In this document: in pieces, positions 23,124 to 36,179 of the stretch | Numbering within the stretch: the first letter of the stretch is position 1 | Layout of the letters: every line of letters begins with the position of its first letter | From: Osmia lignaria lignaria | Taxonomy: Eukaryota > Arthropoda > Insecta > Hymenoptera > Megachilidae | DNA length: 64,000 nt | Assembly: GCF_051020975.1 (NCBI RefSeq) | Contig: NW_027478159.1 | Location: 12,168,501-12,232,500 of the forward strand | Direction of reading: 5' to 3' | Made by a program: the position numbers and the translations under genes | Notes under the pieces: generated by a model | Seen by the model: the letters and a program-made list of their open reading frames with translations, nothing else | Databases searched by the model: none | What the model was told of the DNA's origin: nothing

Positions 23124-26100
23124 TCAGATGCGTAGTTCTCGAGATATATCAAGATATTTAAAAGTTCCGAAGCCGCACCAACATAATAGAGATACAGAAA
23201 CACCGTGGCCCCTTTCTTTGAGATAACTCTGCGCTATTGCGAGCTGCAGATGCCACTTCCAGCTTAGCTGTGCAGAGGAAGAACAACAAGAAGAAGAAAT
23301 ATCTCGAAATATGTCCGTCATGCCAGTTCCTTTGAGCTGAATCTGCAAATATCTCGGAAACGAAGCGAGCTATGGCAAAATGTTAAGAGACCTTTTTTGT
23401 AGAGAATTAAGTTTCCTACTTTTTATGTTCTATGATATTTTTTGATCAGATGCGTAGTTCTCGAGATATATCAAGATATTTAAAAGTTCCGAAGCCGCAC
23501 CAACATAATAGAGATACAGAAACACCGTGGCCCCTTTCTTTGAGATAACTCTGCACTATTGCGAGCTGTAAATGCCACTTCCAGCTTAGCTGTGCAGAAG
23601 AAGAACAACAAGAAGAAGAAATATCTCGAAATATGTCCGTCAGGCCCCTTCCCTTGAGATATATCTGCAAATATCTCGGAAACGAAGCGAGCTATGGCAA
23701 AATGTTAAGAGACCTTTTTTGTAGAGAATTATGCTTCCTACAATTTATGTTCTATGATATTTTTTGATCAGAAGCGTAGTTTTCGAGATATATCGAGATA
23801 TTTAAAAGTTCCGAAGCCGCACCAACATAATAGAGATACAGAAACAACGTGGCCCCGTTCTTTGAGATAACTCTGCACTATTGCGAGCTGCAAATGCTAC
23901 TTCCAGCTTAGCTGTGCAGAGGAAGAACAACAAGAAGAAGAAATATCTCGAAATATGTCCGTCAGGCCAGTTCCTTTGAGCTGAATCTGCAAATATCTCG
24001 GAAACGAAGCGAGCTATGGCAAAATGTTAAGAGACGTTTTTTGTAGACAATTATGTTTCCTACAATTTATGTTGTATGATATTTTTTGATCAGAAGCGTA
24101 GTTTTCGAGATATATCGAGATATTTAAAAGTTCCGAAGCCGCACCAACATAATAGGGATACAGAAACACCGTGGCCCCTTTCTTTGAGATAACTCTGCAC
24201 TAGTGCGAGCCGCAAATGCTACTTCCAGCTTAGCTGTGCAGAAGAAGAACAACAAGAAGAAGAAATATCTCGAAATATGTCCGTTAGGCCCCTTCCCTTG
24301 AGATAAATCTGCAAATATCTCGGAAACGAAGCGAGCTATGGCAAAATGTTAAGAGACCTTTTTTGTAGGGAATTAAGTTTCCTACTTTTTATCTTCTATG
24401 ATATTTTTTGATCAGATGCGTAGTTCTCGAGATATATCAAGATATTTAAAAGTTCCGAAGCCGCACCAACATAATAGAGATACAGAAACACCGTGGCCCC
24501 TCTCTTTGAGATAACTCTGCACTATTGCGAGCTGGAAATGCCACTTCCAGTTTAGCTGTGCAGAAGAAGAACAACAAGAAGAAGAAATATCTCGAAATAT
24601 GTCCGTTAGGCCCCTTCCCTTGAGATAAATCTGCAAATATCTCGGAAACGAAGCGAGCTATGGCAAAATGTTAAGAGACCTTTTTTGTAGAGAATTAAGT
24701 TTCCTACTTTTTATATTCTATGATATTTTTTGATCAGATGCGTAGTTCTCGAGATATATCAAGATATTTAAAAGTTCCGAAGCCGCACCAACATAATAGA
24801 GATACAGAAACACCGTGGCCCCTTTCTTTGAGATAACTCTGCACTATTGCGAGCTGTAAATGCCACTTCCAGCTTAGCTGTGCAGAAGAAGAACAACAAG
24901 AAGAAGAAATATCTCGAAATATGTCCGTCAGGCCCCTTCCCTTGAGATATATCTGCAAATATCTCGGAAACGAAGCGAGCTATGGCAAAATGTTAAGAGA
25001 CCTTTTTTGTAGAGAATTATGTTTCCTACAATTTATGTTCTACGATATTTTTTGGTCAGAAGCGTAGTTTTCGAGATATATCGAGATATTTAAAAGTTCC
25101 GAAGCCGCACCAACATAATAGATATACAGAAACACCGTGGCCCCTTTCTTTGAGATAACTCTGCACTAGTGCGAGCTGCAGATGCCACTTCCAGCTTAGC
25201 TGTGCAGAAGAAGAACAACAAGAAGAAGAAATATCTCGAAATATGTCCGTCAGGCCCCTTCCCTTGAGATAAATCTGCAAATATCTCGGAAACGAAGCGA
25301 GCTATGGCAAAATCTTAAGAGACCTTTTTGGTAGAGAATTAAGTTTCCTACTTTTTATGTTCTATGATATTTTTTGATCCGATGCGTAGTTCTCGAGATA
25401 TATCAAGATATATAAAAGTTCCGAAGCCGCACCAACATAATAGAGATACAGAAACACCGTGGCCCCTTTCTTTGAGATAACTCTGCACTATTGCGAGCTG
25501 CAAATGCCACTTCCAGCTTAGCTGTGCAGAAGAAGAACAACAAGAAGAAGAAATATCTCGAAATATGTCCGTCAGGCCCCTTCCCTTGAGATAAATCTGC
25601 AAATATCTCGGAAACGAAGCGAGCTATGGCAAAATGTTTAGAGACCTTTCTTGTAGAGAATTAAGTTTCCTACTTTTTATGTAGTATGATATTTTTTGAT
25701 CAGATGCGTAGTTCTCGAGATATATCAAGATATTTAAAAGTTCCGAAGCCGCACCAACATAATAGAGATACAGAAACACCGTGGCCCCTTTCTTTGAGAT
25801 AACTCTGCACTATTGCGAGCTGTAAATGCCACTTCCAGCTTAGCTGTGCAGAAGAAGAACAACAAGAAGAAGAAATATCTCGAAATATGTCCGTCAGGCC
25901 CCTTCCCTTGAGATATATCTGCAAATATCTCGGAAACGAAGCGAGCTATGGCAAAATGTTAAGAGACCTTTTTTGTAGAGAATTATGTTTCCTACAATTT
26001 ATGTTCTACGATATTTTTTGATCAGCAGCGTAGTTTTCGAGATATATCGAGATATTTAAAAGTTCCGAAGCCGCACCAACATAATAGATATACAGAAACA

Positions 26101-26731
26101 CCGTGGCCCCTTTCTTTGAGATAACTCTGCACTAGTGCGAGCTGCAAATGCCACTTGCAGCTTAGCTGTGCAGAAGAAGAACAACAAGAAGAAGAAATAT
26201 CTCGAAATATGTCCGTCAGGCCCCTTCCCTTGAGATAAATCTGCAAATATCTCGGAAACGAAGAGAGCTATGGCAAAATGTTAAGAGACCTTTTTTGTAG
26301 AGAATTATGCTTCCTACAATTTATGTTCTATGATATTTTTTGATCAGAAGCGTAGTTTTCGAGATATATCGAGATATTTAAAAGTTCCGAAGCCGCACCA
26401 ACATAATAGAGATACAGAAACACCGTGGCCCCGTTCTTTGAGATAACTCTGCACTATTGCGAGCTGCAAATGCTACTTCCAGCTTAGCTGTGCAGAGGAA
26501 GAACAACAAGAAGAAGAAATATCTCGAAATATGTCCGTCAGGCCAGTTCCTTTGAGCTGAATCTGCAAGTATCTCGGAAACGAAGCGAGCTATGGCAAAA
26601 TGTTAAGAGACGTTTTTTGTAGACAATTATGTTTCCTACAATTTATGTTGTATGATATTTTTTGATCAGAAGCGTAGTTTTCGAGATATATCGAGATATT
26701 TAAAAGTTCCGAAGCCGCACCAACATAATAG
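23019..26731 (+). repeat. Large duplication, copy 1 (3713 bp; offset 4508 bp)
   Basis: About 11.5 monomers repeated at 27527-31239, 14 x 322 bp away. Shared marks include AAGAGAGC, CTTTTCATG, CTGCAGATG, TTTTGGTCAGAAG, CTTTTTGGTAG, TGATCCGATG, CAGCAGCG and CTGCAAGTATC. I noted about five substitutions between the copies (for example AACAACGTGG at 23846 versus AACACCGTGG). The right edge is ATAGGGATAC versus ATAGAGATAC. Confidence 0.9.
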
Positions 26732-27423
26732 GGATACAGAAACACCGTGGCCCCTTTCTTTGTGATAACTCTGCACTAGTGCGAGCCGCAAATGCTACTT
26801 CCAGCTTAGCTGTGCAGAAGAAGAACAACAAGAAGAAGAAATATCTCGAAATATGTCCGTTAGGCCCCTTCCCTTGAGATAAATCTGCAAATATCTCGGA
26901 AACGAAGCGAGCTATGGCAAAATGTTAAGAGACCTTTTTTGTAGGGAATTAAGTTTCCTACTTTTTATCTTCTATGATATTTTTTGATCAGATGCGTAGT
27001 TCTCGAGATATATCAAGATATTTAAAAGTTCCGAAGCCGCACCAACATAATAGAGATACAGAAACACCGTGGCCCCTCTCTTTGAGATAACTCTGCACTA
27101 TTGCGAGCTGGAAATGCCACTTCCAGTTTAGCTGTGCAGAAGAAGAACAACAAGAAGAAGAAATATCTCGAAATATGTCCGTTAGGCCCCTTCCCTTGAG
27201 ATAAATCTGCAAATATCTCGGAAACGAAGCGAGCTATGGCAAAATGTTAAGAGACCTTTTTTGTAGAGAATTAAGTTTCCTACTTTTTATATTCTATGAT
27301 ATTTTTTGATCAGATGCGTAGTTCTCGAGATATATCAAGATATTTAAAAGTTCCGAAGCCGCACCAACATAATAGAGATACAGAAACACCGTGGCCCCTT
27401 TCTTTGAGATAACTCTGCACTAG
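26268..27423 (+). repeat. Four-monomer subblock, middle of three copies
   Basis: Matches 23692-24847 (offset 2576 bp) and 28200-29355 (offset 1932 bp). It holds the monomers with ATTATGCTTCC, AATGCTACTTCC, ATAGGGATAC, TTTTTATCTTC and CCCTCTCTTTGAG followed by the CTGGAA dyad. The subblock appears inside each large copy and again between them. Confidence 0.85.
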
Positions 27424-27526
27424 TGCGAGCTGCAAATGCCACTTCCAGCTTAGCTGTGCAGAAGAAGAACAACAAGAAGAAGAAATATCTCGAAATATGT
27501 CCGTCAGGCCCCTTCCCTTGAGATAA

Positions 27527-30500
27527 ATCTGCAAATATCTCGGAAACGAAGAGAGCTATGGCAAAATGTTAAGAGACCTTTTTTGTAGAGAATTAAGTTT
27601 CCTACTTTTCATGTTCTATGATATTTTTTGATCCGATGCGTAGTTCTCGAGATATATCAAGATATTTAAAAGTTCCGAAGCCGCACCAACATAATAGAGA
27701 TACAGAAACACCGTGGCCCCTTTCTTTGAGATAACTCTGCGCTATTGCGAGCTGCAGATGCCACTTCCAGCTTAGCTGTGCAGAGGAAGAACAACAAGAA
27801 GAAGAAATATCTCGAAATATGTCCGTCATGCCAGTTCCTTTGAGCTGAATCTGCAAATATCTCGGAAACGAAGCGAGCTATGGCAAAATGTTAAGAGACC
27901 TTTTTTGTAGAGAATTAAGTTTCCTACTTTTTATGTTCTATGATATTTTTTGATCAGATGCGTAGTTCTCGAGATATATCAAGATATTTAAAAGTTCCGA
28001 AGCCGCACCAACATAATAGAGATACAGAAACACCGTGGCCCCTTTCTTTGAGATAACTCTGCACTATTGCGAGCTGTAAATGCCACTTCCAGCTTAGCTG
28101 TGCAGAAGAAGAACAACAAGAAGAAGAAATATCTCGAAATATGTCCGTCAGGCCCCTTCCCTTGAGATATATCTGCAAATATCTCGGAAACGAAGCGAGC
28201 TATGGCAAAATGTTAAGAGACCTTTTTTGTAGAGAATTATGCTTCCTACAATTTATGTTCTATGATATTTTTTGATCAGAAGCGTAGTTTTCGAGATATA
28301 TCGAGATATTTAAAAGTTCCGAAGCCGCACCAACATAATAGAGATACAGAAACACCGTGGCCCCGTTCTTTGAGATAACTCTGCACTATTGCGAGCTGCA
28401 AATGCTACTTCCAGCTTAGCTGTGCAGAGGAAGAACAACAAGAAGAAGAAATATCTCGAAATATGTCCGTCAGGCCAGTTCCTTTGAGCTGAATCTGCAA
28501 ATATCTCGGAAACGAAGCGAGCTATGGCAAAATGTTAAGAGACGTTTTTTGTAGACAATTATGTTTCCTACAATTTATGTTGTATGATATTTTTTGATCA
28601 GAAGCGTAGTTTTCGAGATATATCGAGATATTTAAAAGTTCCGAAGCCGCACCAACATAATAGGGATACAGAAACACCGTGGCCCCTTTCTTTGAGATAA
28701 CTCTGCACTAGTGCGAGCCGCAAATGCTACTTCCAGCTTAGCTGTGCAGAAGAAGAACAACAAGAAGAAGAAATATCTCGAAATATGTCCGTTAGGCCCC
28801 TTCCCTTGAGATAAATCTGCAAATATCTCGGAAACGAAGCGAGCTATGGCAAAATGTTAAGAGACCTTTTTTGTAGGGAATTAAGTTTCCTACTTTTTAT
28901 CTTCTATGATATTTTTTGATCAGATGCGTAGTTCTCGAGATATATCAAGATATTTAAAAGTTCCGAAGCCGCACCAACATAATAGAGATACAGAAACACC
29001 GTGGCCCCTCTCTTTGAGATAACTCTGCACTATTGCGAGCTGGAAATGCCACTTCCAGTTTAGCTGTGCAGAAGAAGAACAACAAGAAGAAGAAATATCT
29101 CGAAATATGTCCGTTAGGCCCCTTCCCTTGAGATAAATCTGCAAATATCTCGGAAACGAAGCGAGCTATGGCAAAATGTTAAGAGACCTTTTTTGTAGAG
29201 AATTAAGTTTCCTACTTTTTATATTCTATGATATTTTTTGATCAGATGCGTAGTTCTCGAGATATATCAAGATATTTAAAAGTTCCGAAGCCGCACCAAC
29301 ATAATAGAGATACAGAAACACCGTGGCCCCTTTCTTTGAGATAACTCTGCACTATTGCGAGCTGTAAATGCCACTTCCAGCTTAGCTGTGCAGAAGAAGA
29401 ACAACAAGAAGAAGAAATATCTCGAAATATGTCCGTCAGGCCCCTTCCCTTGAGATATATCTGCAAATACCTCGGAAACGAAGCGAGCTATGGCAAAATG
29501 TTAAGAGACCTTTTTTGTAGAGAATTATGTTTCCTACAATTTATGTTCTACGATATTTTTTGGTCAGAAGCGTAGTTTTCGAGATATATCGAGATATTTA
29601 AAAGTTCCGAAGCCGCACCAACATAATAGATATACAGAAACACCGTGGCCCCTTTCTTTGAGATAACTCTGCACTAGTGCGAGCTGCAAATGCCACTTCC
29701 AGCTTAGCTGTGCAGAAGAAGAACAACAAGAAGAAGAAATATCTCGAAATATGTCCGTCAGGCCCCTTCCCTTGAGATAAATCTGCAAATATCTCGGAAA
29801 CGAAGCGAGCTATGGCAAAATCTTAAGAGACCTTTTTGGTAGAGAATTAAGTTTCCTACTTTTTATGTTCTATGATATTTTTTGATCCGATGCGTAGTTC
29901 TCGAGATATATCAAGATATTTAAAAGTTCCGAAGCCGCACCAACATAATAGAGATACAGAAACACCGTGGCCCCTTTCTTTGAGATAACTCTGCACTATT
30001 GCGAGCTGCAAATGCCACTTCCAGCTTAGCTGTGCAGAAGAAGAACAACAAGAAGAAGAAATATCTCGAAATATGTCCGTCAGGCCCCTTCCCTTGAGAT
30101 AAATCTGCAAATATCTCGGAAACGAAGCGAGCTATGGCAAAATGTTTAGAGACCTTTCTTGTAGAGAATTAAGTTTCCTACTTTTTATGTAGTATGATAT
30201 TTTTTGATCAGATGCGTAGTTCTCGAGATATATCAAGATATTTAAAAGTTCCGAAGCCGCACCAACATAATAGAGATACAGAAACACCGTGGCCCCTTTC
30301 TTTGAGATAACTCTGCACTATTGCGAGCTGTAAATGCCACTTCCAGCTTAGCTGTGCAGAAGAAGAACAACAAGAAGAAGAAATATCTCGAAATATGTCC
30401 GTCAGGCCCCTTCCCTTGAGATATATCTGCAAATATCTCGGAAACGAAGCGAGCTATGGCAAAATGTTAAGAGACCTTTTTTGTAGAGAATTATGTTTCC

Positions 30501-31239
30501 TACAATTTATGTTCTACGATATTTTTTGATCAGCAGCGTAGTTTTCGAGATATATCGAGATATTTAAAAGTTCCGAAGCCGCACCAACATAATAGATATA
30601 CAGAAACACCGTGGCCCCTTTCTTTGAGATAACTCTGCACTAGTGCGAGCTGCAAATGCCACTTGCAGCTTAGCTGTGCAGAAGAAGAACAACAAGAAGA
30701 AGAAATATCTCGAAATATGTCCGTCAGGCCCCTTCCCTTGAGATAAATCTGCAAATATCTCGGAAACGAAGAGAGCTATGGCAAAATGTTAAGAGACCTT
30801 TTTTGTAGAGAATTATGCTTCCTACAATTTATGTTCTATGATATTTTTTGATCAGAAGCGTAGTTTTCGAGATATATCGAGATATTTAAAAGTTCCGAAG
30901 CCGCACCAACATAATAGAGATACAGAAACACCGTGGCCCCGTTCTTTGAGATAACTCTGCACTATTGCGAGCTGCAAATGCTACTTCCAGCTTAGCTGTG
31001 CAGAGGAAGAACAACAAGAAGAAGAAATATCTCGAAATATGTCCGTCAGGCCAGTTCCTTTGAGCTGAATCTGCAAGTATCTCGGAAACGAAGCGAGCTA
31101 TGGCAAAATGTTAAGAGACGTTTTTTGTAGACAATTATGTTTCCTACAATTTATGTTGTATGATATTTTTTGATCAGAAGCGTAGTTTTCGAGATATATC
31201 GAGATATTTAAAAGTTCCGAAGCCGCACCAACATAATAG
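27527..31239 (+). repeat. Large duplication, copy 2 (3713 bp)
   Basis: Second copy of 23019-26731. Its last part (from 30117) doubles as the start of the 6-monomer tandem unit, so this duplication is older than, or overlaps, that amplification. Confidence 0.9.
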
Positions 31240-32048
31240 AGATACAGAAACACCGTGGCCCCTTTCTTTGAGATAACTCTGCACTAGTGCGAGCCGCAAA
31301 TGCCACTTCCAGCTTAGCTGTGCAGAAGAAGAACAACAAGAAGAAGAAGTATCTCGAAATATGTCCGACAGGCCCCTTCCCTTGAGATAAATCTGCAAAT
31401 ATCTCGGAAACGAAGCGAGCTATGGCGAAATGTTAAGAGACCTTTTTTGTAGAGAATTAAGTTTCCTACTTTTTATCTTCTATGATATTTTTTGATCAGA
31501 TGCGTAGTTCTCGAGATAGATCAAGATACTTAAAAGTTCCGAAGCCGCACCAACATAATAGAGATACAGAAACACCGTGGCCCCTTTCTTTGAGATAACT
31601 CTGCACTAGTGCGAGCCGCAAATGCCACTTCCAGCTTAGCTGTGCAGAAGAAGAACAACAAGAAGAAGAAGTATCTCGAAATATGTCCGACAGGCCCCTT
31701 CCCTTGAGATAAATCTGCAAATATCTCGGAAACGAAGCGAGCTATGGCGAAATGTTAAGAGACCTTTTTTGTAGAGAATTAAGTTTCCTACTTTTTATCT
31801 TCTATGATATTTTTTGATCAGATGCGTAGTTCTCGAGATAGATCAAGATACTTAAAAGTTCCGAAGCCGCACCAACATAATAGAGATACAGAAACACCGT
31901 GGCCCCTTTCTTTGAGATAACTCTGCACTATTGCGCGCTGCAAATGCCACTTCCAGCTTAGCTGTGCAGAAGAAGAACAACAAGAAGAAGAAATATCTCG
32001 AAATATGTCCGTCAGGCCCCTTCCCTGGAGATAAATCTGCAAATATCC
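30117..32048 (+). repeat. 6-monomer higher-order unit, copy 1 (1932 bp)
   Basis: Six monomers repeated directly at 32049-33980. Order of marks: GTAGTATGATATT entry, CAGCAGCG head with CCACTTGCAGC, GTTCTTTG with AATGCTACTTCC, then two units with GAAGTATCTCG and GTCCGACAGG, then a unit with GATAGATCAAGATACTT and CCCTGGAGATAAATC. Confidence 0.9.
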
Positions 32049-33980
32049 CGGAAACGAAGCGAGCTATGGCAAAATGTTTAGAGACCTTTCTTGTAGAGAA
32101 TTAAGTTTCCTACTTTTTATGTAGTATGATATTTTTTGATCAGATGCGTAGTTCTCGAGATATATCAAGATATTTAAAAGTTCCGAAGCCGCACCAACAT
32201 AATAGAGATACAGAAACACCGTGGCCCCTTTCTTTGAGATAACTCTGCACTATTGCGAGCTGTAAATGCCACTTCCAGCTTAGCTGTGCAGAAGAAGAAC
32301 AACAAGAAGAAGAAATATCTCGAAATATGTCCGTCAGGCCCCTTCCCTTGAGATATATCTGCAAATATCTCGGAAACGAAGCGAGCTATGGCAAAATGTT
32401 AAGAGACCTTTTTTGTAGAGAATTATGTTTCCTACAATTTATGTTCTACGATATTTTTTGATCAGCAGCGTAGTTTTCGAGATATATCGAGATATTTAAA
32501 AGTTCCGAAGCCGCACCAACATAATAGATATACAGAAACACCGTGGCCCCTTTCTTTGAGATAACTCTGCACTAGTGCGAGCTGCAAATGCCACTTGCAG
32601 CTTAGCTGTGCAGAAGAAGAACAACAAGAAGAAGAAATATCTCGAAATATGCCCGTCAGGCCCCTTCCCTTGAGATAAATCTGCAAATATCTCGGAAACG
32701 AAGAGAGCTATGGCAAAATGTTAAGAGACCTTTTTTGTAGAGAATTATGCTTCCTACAATTTATGTTCTATGATATTTTTTGATCAGAAGCGTAGTTTTC
32801 GAGATATATCGAGATATTTAAAAGTTCCGAAGCCGCACCAACATAATAGAGATACAGAAACACCGTGGCCCCGTTCTTTGAGATAACTCTGCACTATTGC
32901 GAGCTGCAAATGCTACTTCCAGCTTAGCTGTGCAGAGGAAGAACAACAAGAAGAAGAAATATCTCGAAATATGTCCGTCAGGCCAGTTCCTTTGAGCTGA
33001 ATCTGCAAGTATCTCGGAAACGAAGCAAGCTATGGCAAAATGTTAAGAGACGTTTTTTGTAGACAATTATGTTTCCTACAATTTATGTTGTATGATATTT
33101 TTTGATCAGAAGCGTAGTTTTCGAGATATATCGAGATATTTAAAAGTTCCGAAGCCGCACCAACATAATAGAGATACAGAAACACCGTGGCCCCTTTCTT
33201 TGAGATAACTCTGCACTAGTGCGAGCCGCAAATGCCACTTCCAGCTTAGCTGTGCAGAAGAAGAACAACAAGAAGAAGAAGTATCTCGAAATATGTCCGA
33301 CAGGCCCCTTCCCTTGAGATAAATCTGCAAATATCTCGGAAACGAAGCGAGCTATGGCGAAATGTTAAGAGACCTTTTTTGTAGAGAATTAAGTTTCCTA
33401 CTTTTTATCTTCTATGATATTTTTTGATCAGATGCGTAGTTCTCGAGATAGATCAAGATACTTAAAAGTTCCGAAGCCGCACCAACATAATAGAGATACA
33501 GAAACACCGTGGCCCCTTTCTTTGAGATAACTCTGCACTAGTGCGAGCCGCAAATGCCACTTCCAGCTTAGCTGTGCAGAAGAAGAACAACAAGAAGAAG
33601 AAGTATCTCGAAATATGTCCGACAGGCCCCTTCCCTTGAGATAAATCTGCAAATATCTCGGAAACGAAGCGAGCTATGGCGAAATGTTAAGAGACCTTTT
33701 TTGTAGAGAATTAAGTTTCCTACTTTTTATCTTCTATGATATTTTTTGATCAGATGCGTAGTTCTCGAGATAGATCAAGATACTTAAAAGTTCCGAAGCC
33801 GCACCAACATAATAGAGATACAGAAACACCGTGGCCCCTTTCTTTGAGATAACTCTGCACTATTGCGCGCTGCAAATGCCACTTCCAGCTTAGCTGTGCA
33901 GAAGAAGAACAACAAGAAGAAGAAATATCTCGAAATATGTCCGTCAGGCCCCTTCCCTGGAGATAAATCTGCAAATATCT
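32049..33980 (+). repeat. 6-monomer higher-order unit, copy 2 (1932 bp)
   Basis: Direct tandem copy of 30117-32048. Similarity continues into a third start up to about 34189, where TTGCGAGCTGT is replaced by TTGCGCGCTGC. Private changes include ATGCCCGTC (32651) and GAAGCAAGC (33025). Confidence 0.9.
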
Positions 33981-34188
33981 CGGAAACGAAGCGAGCTATG
34001 GCAAAATGTTTAGAGACCTTTCTTGTAGAGAATTAAGTTTCCTACTTTTTATGTAGTATGATATTTTTTGATCAGATGCGTAGTTCTCGAGATATATCAA
34101 GATATTTAAAAGTTCCGAAGCCGCACCAACATAATAGAGATACAGAAACACCGTGGCCCCTTTCTTTGAGATAACTCTGCACTATTGC
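33092..34188 (+). repeat. Three-monomer duplication, copy 1 (offset 6440 bp)
   Basis: Matches 39532-40628, 20 x 322 bp away, with a few substitutions (GTGCGAGCC/GTGCCAGCC, CAAATGCC/CAAACGCC). Contains the GTCCGACAGG, GATAGATC and CCCTGGAG monomers of the 6-mer unit. Confidence 0.85.
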
Positions 34189-34569
34189 GCGCTGCAAATG
34201 CCACATCCAGCTTAGCTGTGCAGAAGAAGAACAACAAGAAGAAGAAATATCTCGAAATATGTCCGTCAGGCCCCTTCCCTTGAGATAAATCTGCAAATAT
34301 CTCGGAAACCAAGCGAGCTATGGCAAAATGTTAAGAGACCTTTTTTGTAGATAATTAAGTTTCCTACTTTTTATGTTCTATGATATTTTTCGATCAGAGG
34401 CGTAGTTCTCGAGATATATCAAGATATTTAAAAGTTCCGAAGCCGCACCAACATAATAGAGATACAGAAACACCGTGGCCCCTTTCTTTGAGATAACTCT
34501 GCACTATTGCGAGCTGCAAATGCCACTTCCAGCTTAGCTGTGCAGAGGAAGAACAACAAGAAGAAGAAA

Positions 34570-35638
34570 TATCTCGAAATATGTCCGTCAGGCCAGTTCC
34601 TTTGAGCTGAATCTGCAAATATCTCGGAAACGAAGCGAGCTATGGCAAAATGTTGAGAGACGTTTTTTGTAGAGAATTATGTTTCCTACAATTTATGTTC
34701 TATGATATTTTTTGATCAGAAGCGTAGTTTTCGAGATATATCGAGATATTTAAAAGTTCCGAAGCCGCACCAACATAATAGGGATACAGAAACACCGTGG
34801 CCCCTTCCTTTGAGATAACTCTGCGCTAGTGCGAGCCGCAAATGCCACTTCCAGCTTAGCTGTGCAGAAGAAGAACAACAAGAAGAAGAAATATCTCGAA
34901 ATATGTCCGTCAGGCCCCTTCCCTTGAGATAAATCTGCAAATATCTCGGAAACGAAGCGAGCTATGGCAAAATGTTAAGAGACCTTTTTTGTAGAGAATT
35001 AAGTTTCCTACTTTTTATGTTCTATGATATTTTTTGATCAGATGCGTAGTTCTCGAGATATATCAAGATATTTAAAAGTTCCGAAGCCGCACCAACATAA
35101 TAGAGATACAGAAACACCGTGGCCCCTTTCTTTGAGATAACTCTGCACTATTGCGAGCTGCAAATGCCACTTCCAGCTTAGCTGTGCAGAGGAAGAACAA
35201 CAAGAAGAAGAAATATCTCGAAATATGTCCGTCAGGCCAGTTCCTTTGAGCTGAATCTGCAAATATCTCGGAAACGAAGCGAGCTATGGCAAAATGTTAA
35301 GAGACGTTTTTTGTAGAGAATTATGTTTCCTACAATTTATGTTCTATGATATTTTTTGATCAGAAGCGTAGTTTTCGAGATATATCGAGATATTTAAAAG
35401 TTCCGAAGCCGCACCAACATAATAGAGGTACAGAAACACCGTGGCCCCTTCCTTTGAGATAACTCTGCACTAGTGCGAGCCGCAAATGCCACTTCCAGCT
35501 TAGCTGTGCAGAAGAAGAACAACAAGAAGAAGAAATATCTCGAAATATGTCCGTCAGGCCCCTTCCCTTGAGATAAATCTGCAAATATCTCGGAAACGAA
35601 GCGAGCTATGGCAAAATGTTAAGAGACCTTTTTTGTAG
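34570..35638 (+). repeat. 5-monomer unit, copy 1 (offset 1610 bp), A/B alternating
   Basis: Matches 36180-37248 with few differences (TTGAGAG/TTAAGAG, CTGCGCTAG/CTGCACTAG). Inside, monomers with GCAGAGGAAG, GGCCAGTTCC and GAGACGTTTT alternate with type B heads carrying GGCCCCTTCCTTTGAG and CACTAGTGCGAGCC, so a 644-bp dimer underlies the block. Confidence 0.85.
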
Positions 35639-36179
35639 AGAATTAAGTTTCCTACTTTTTATACTCTATGATATTTTTTGATCAGATGCGTAGTTCTCGA
35701 GATATATCAAGATATTTAAAAGTTCCGAAGCCGCACCAACATAATAGAGATACAGAAACACCGTGGCCCCTTTCTTTGAGATAACTCTGCACTAGTGCGA
35801 GCCGCAAATGCCACTTCCAGCTTAGCTGTGCAGAAGAAGAACAACAAGAAGAAGAAGTATCTCGAAATATGTCCGACAGGCCCCTTCCCTTGAGATAAAT
35901 CTGCAAATATCTCGGAAACGAAGCGAGCTATGGCGAAATGTTAAGAGACCTTTTTTGTAGAGAATTAAGTTTCCTACTTTTTATCTTCTATGATATTTTT
36001 TGATCAGATGCGTAGTTCTCGAGATAGATCAAGATACTTAAAAGTTCCGAAGCCGCACCAACATAATAGAGATACAGAAACACCGTGGCCCCTTTCTTTG
36101 AGATAACTCTGCACTAGTGCGAGCCGCAAACGCCACTTCCAGCTTAGCTGTGCAGAAGAAGAACAACAAGAAGAAGAAG

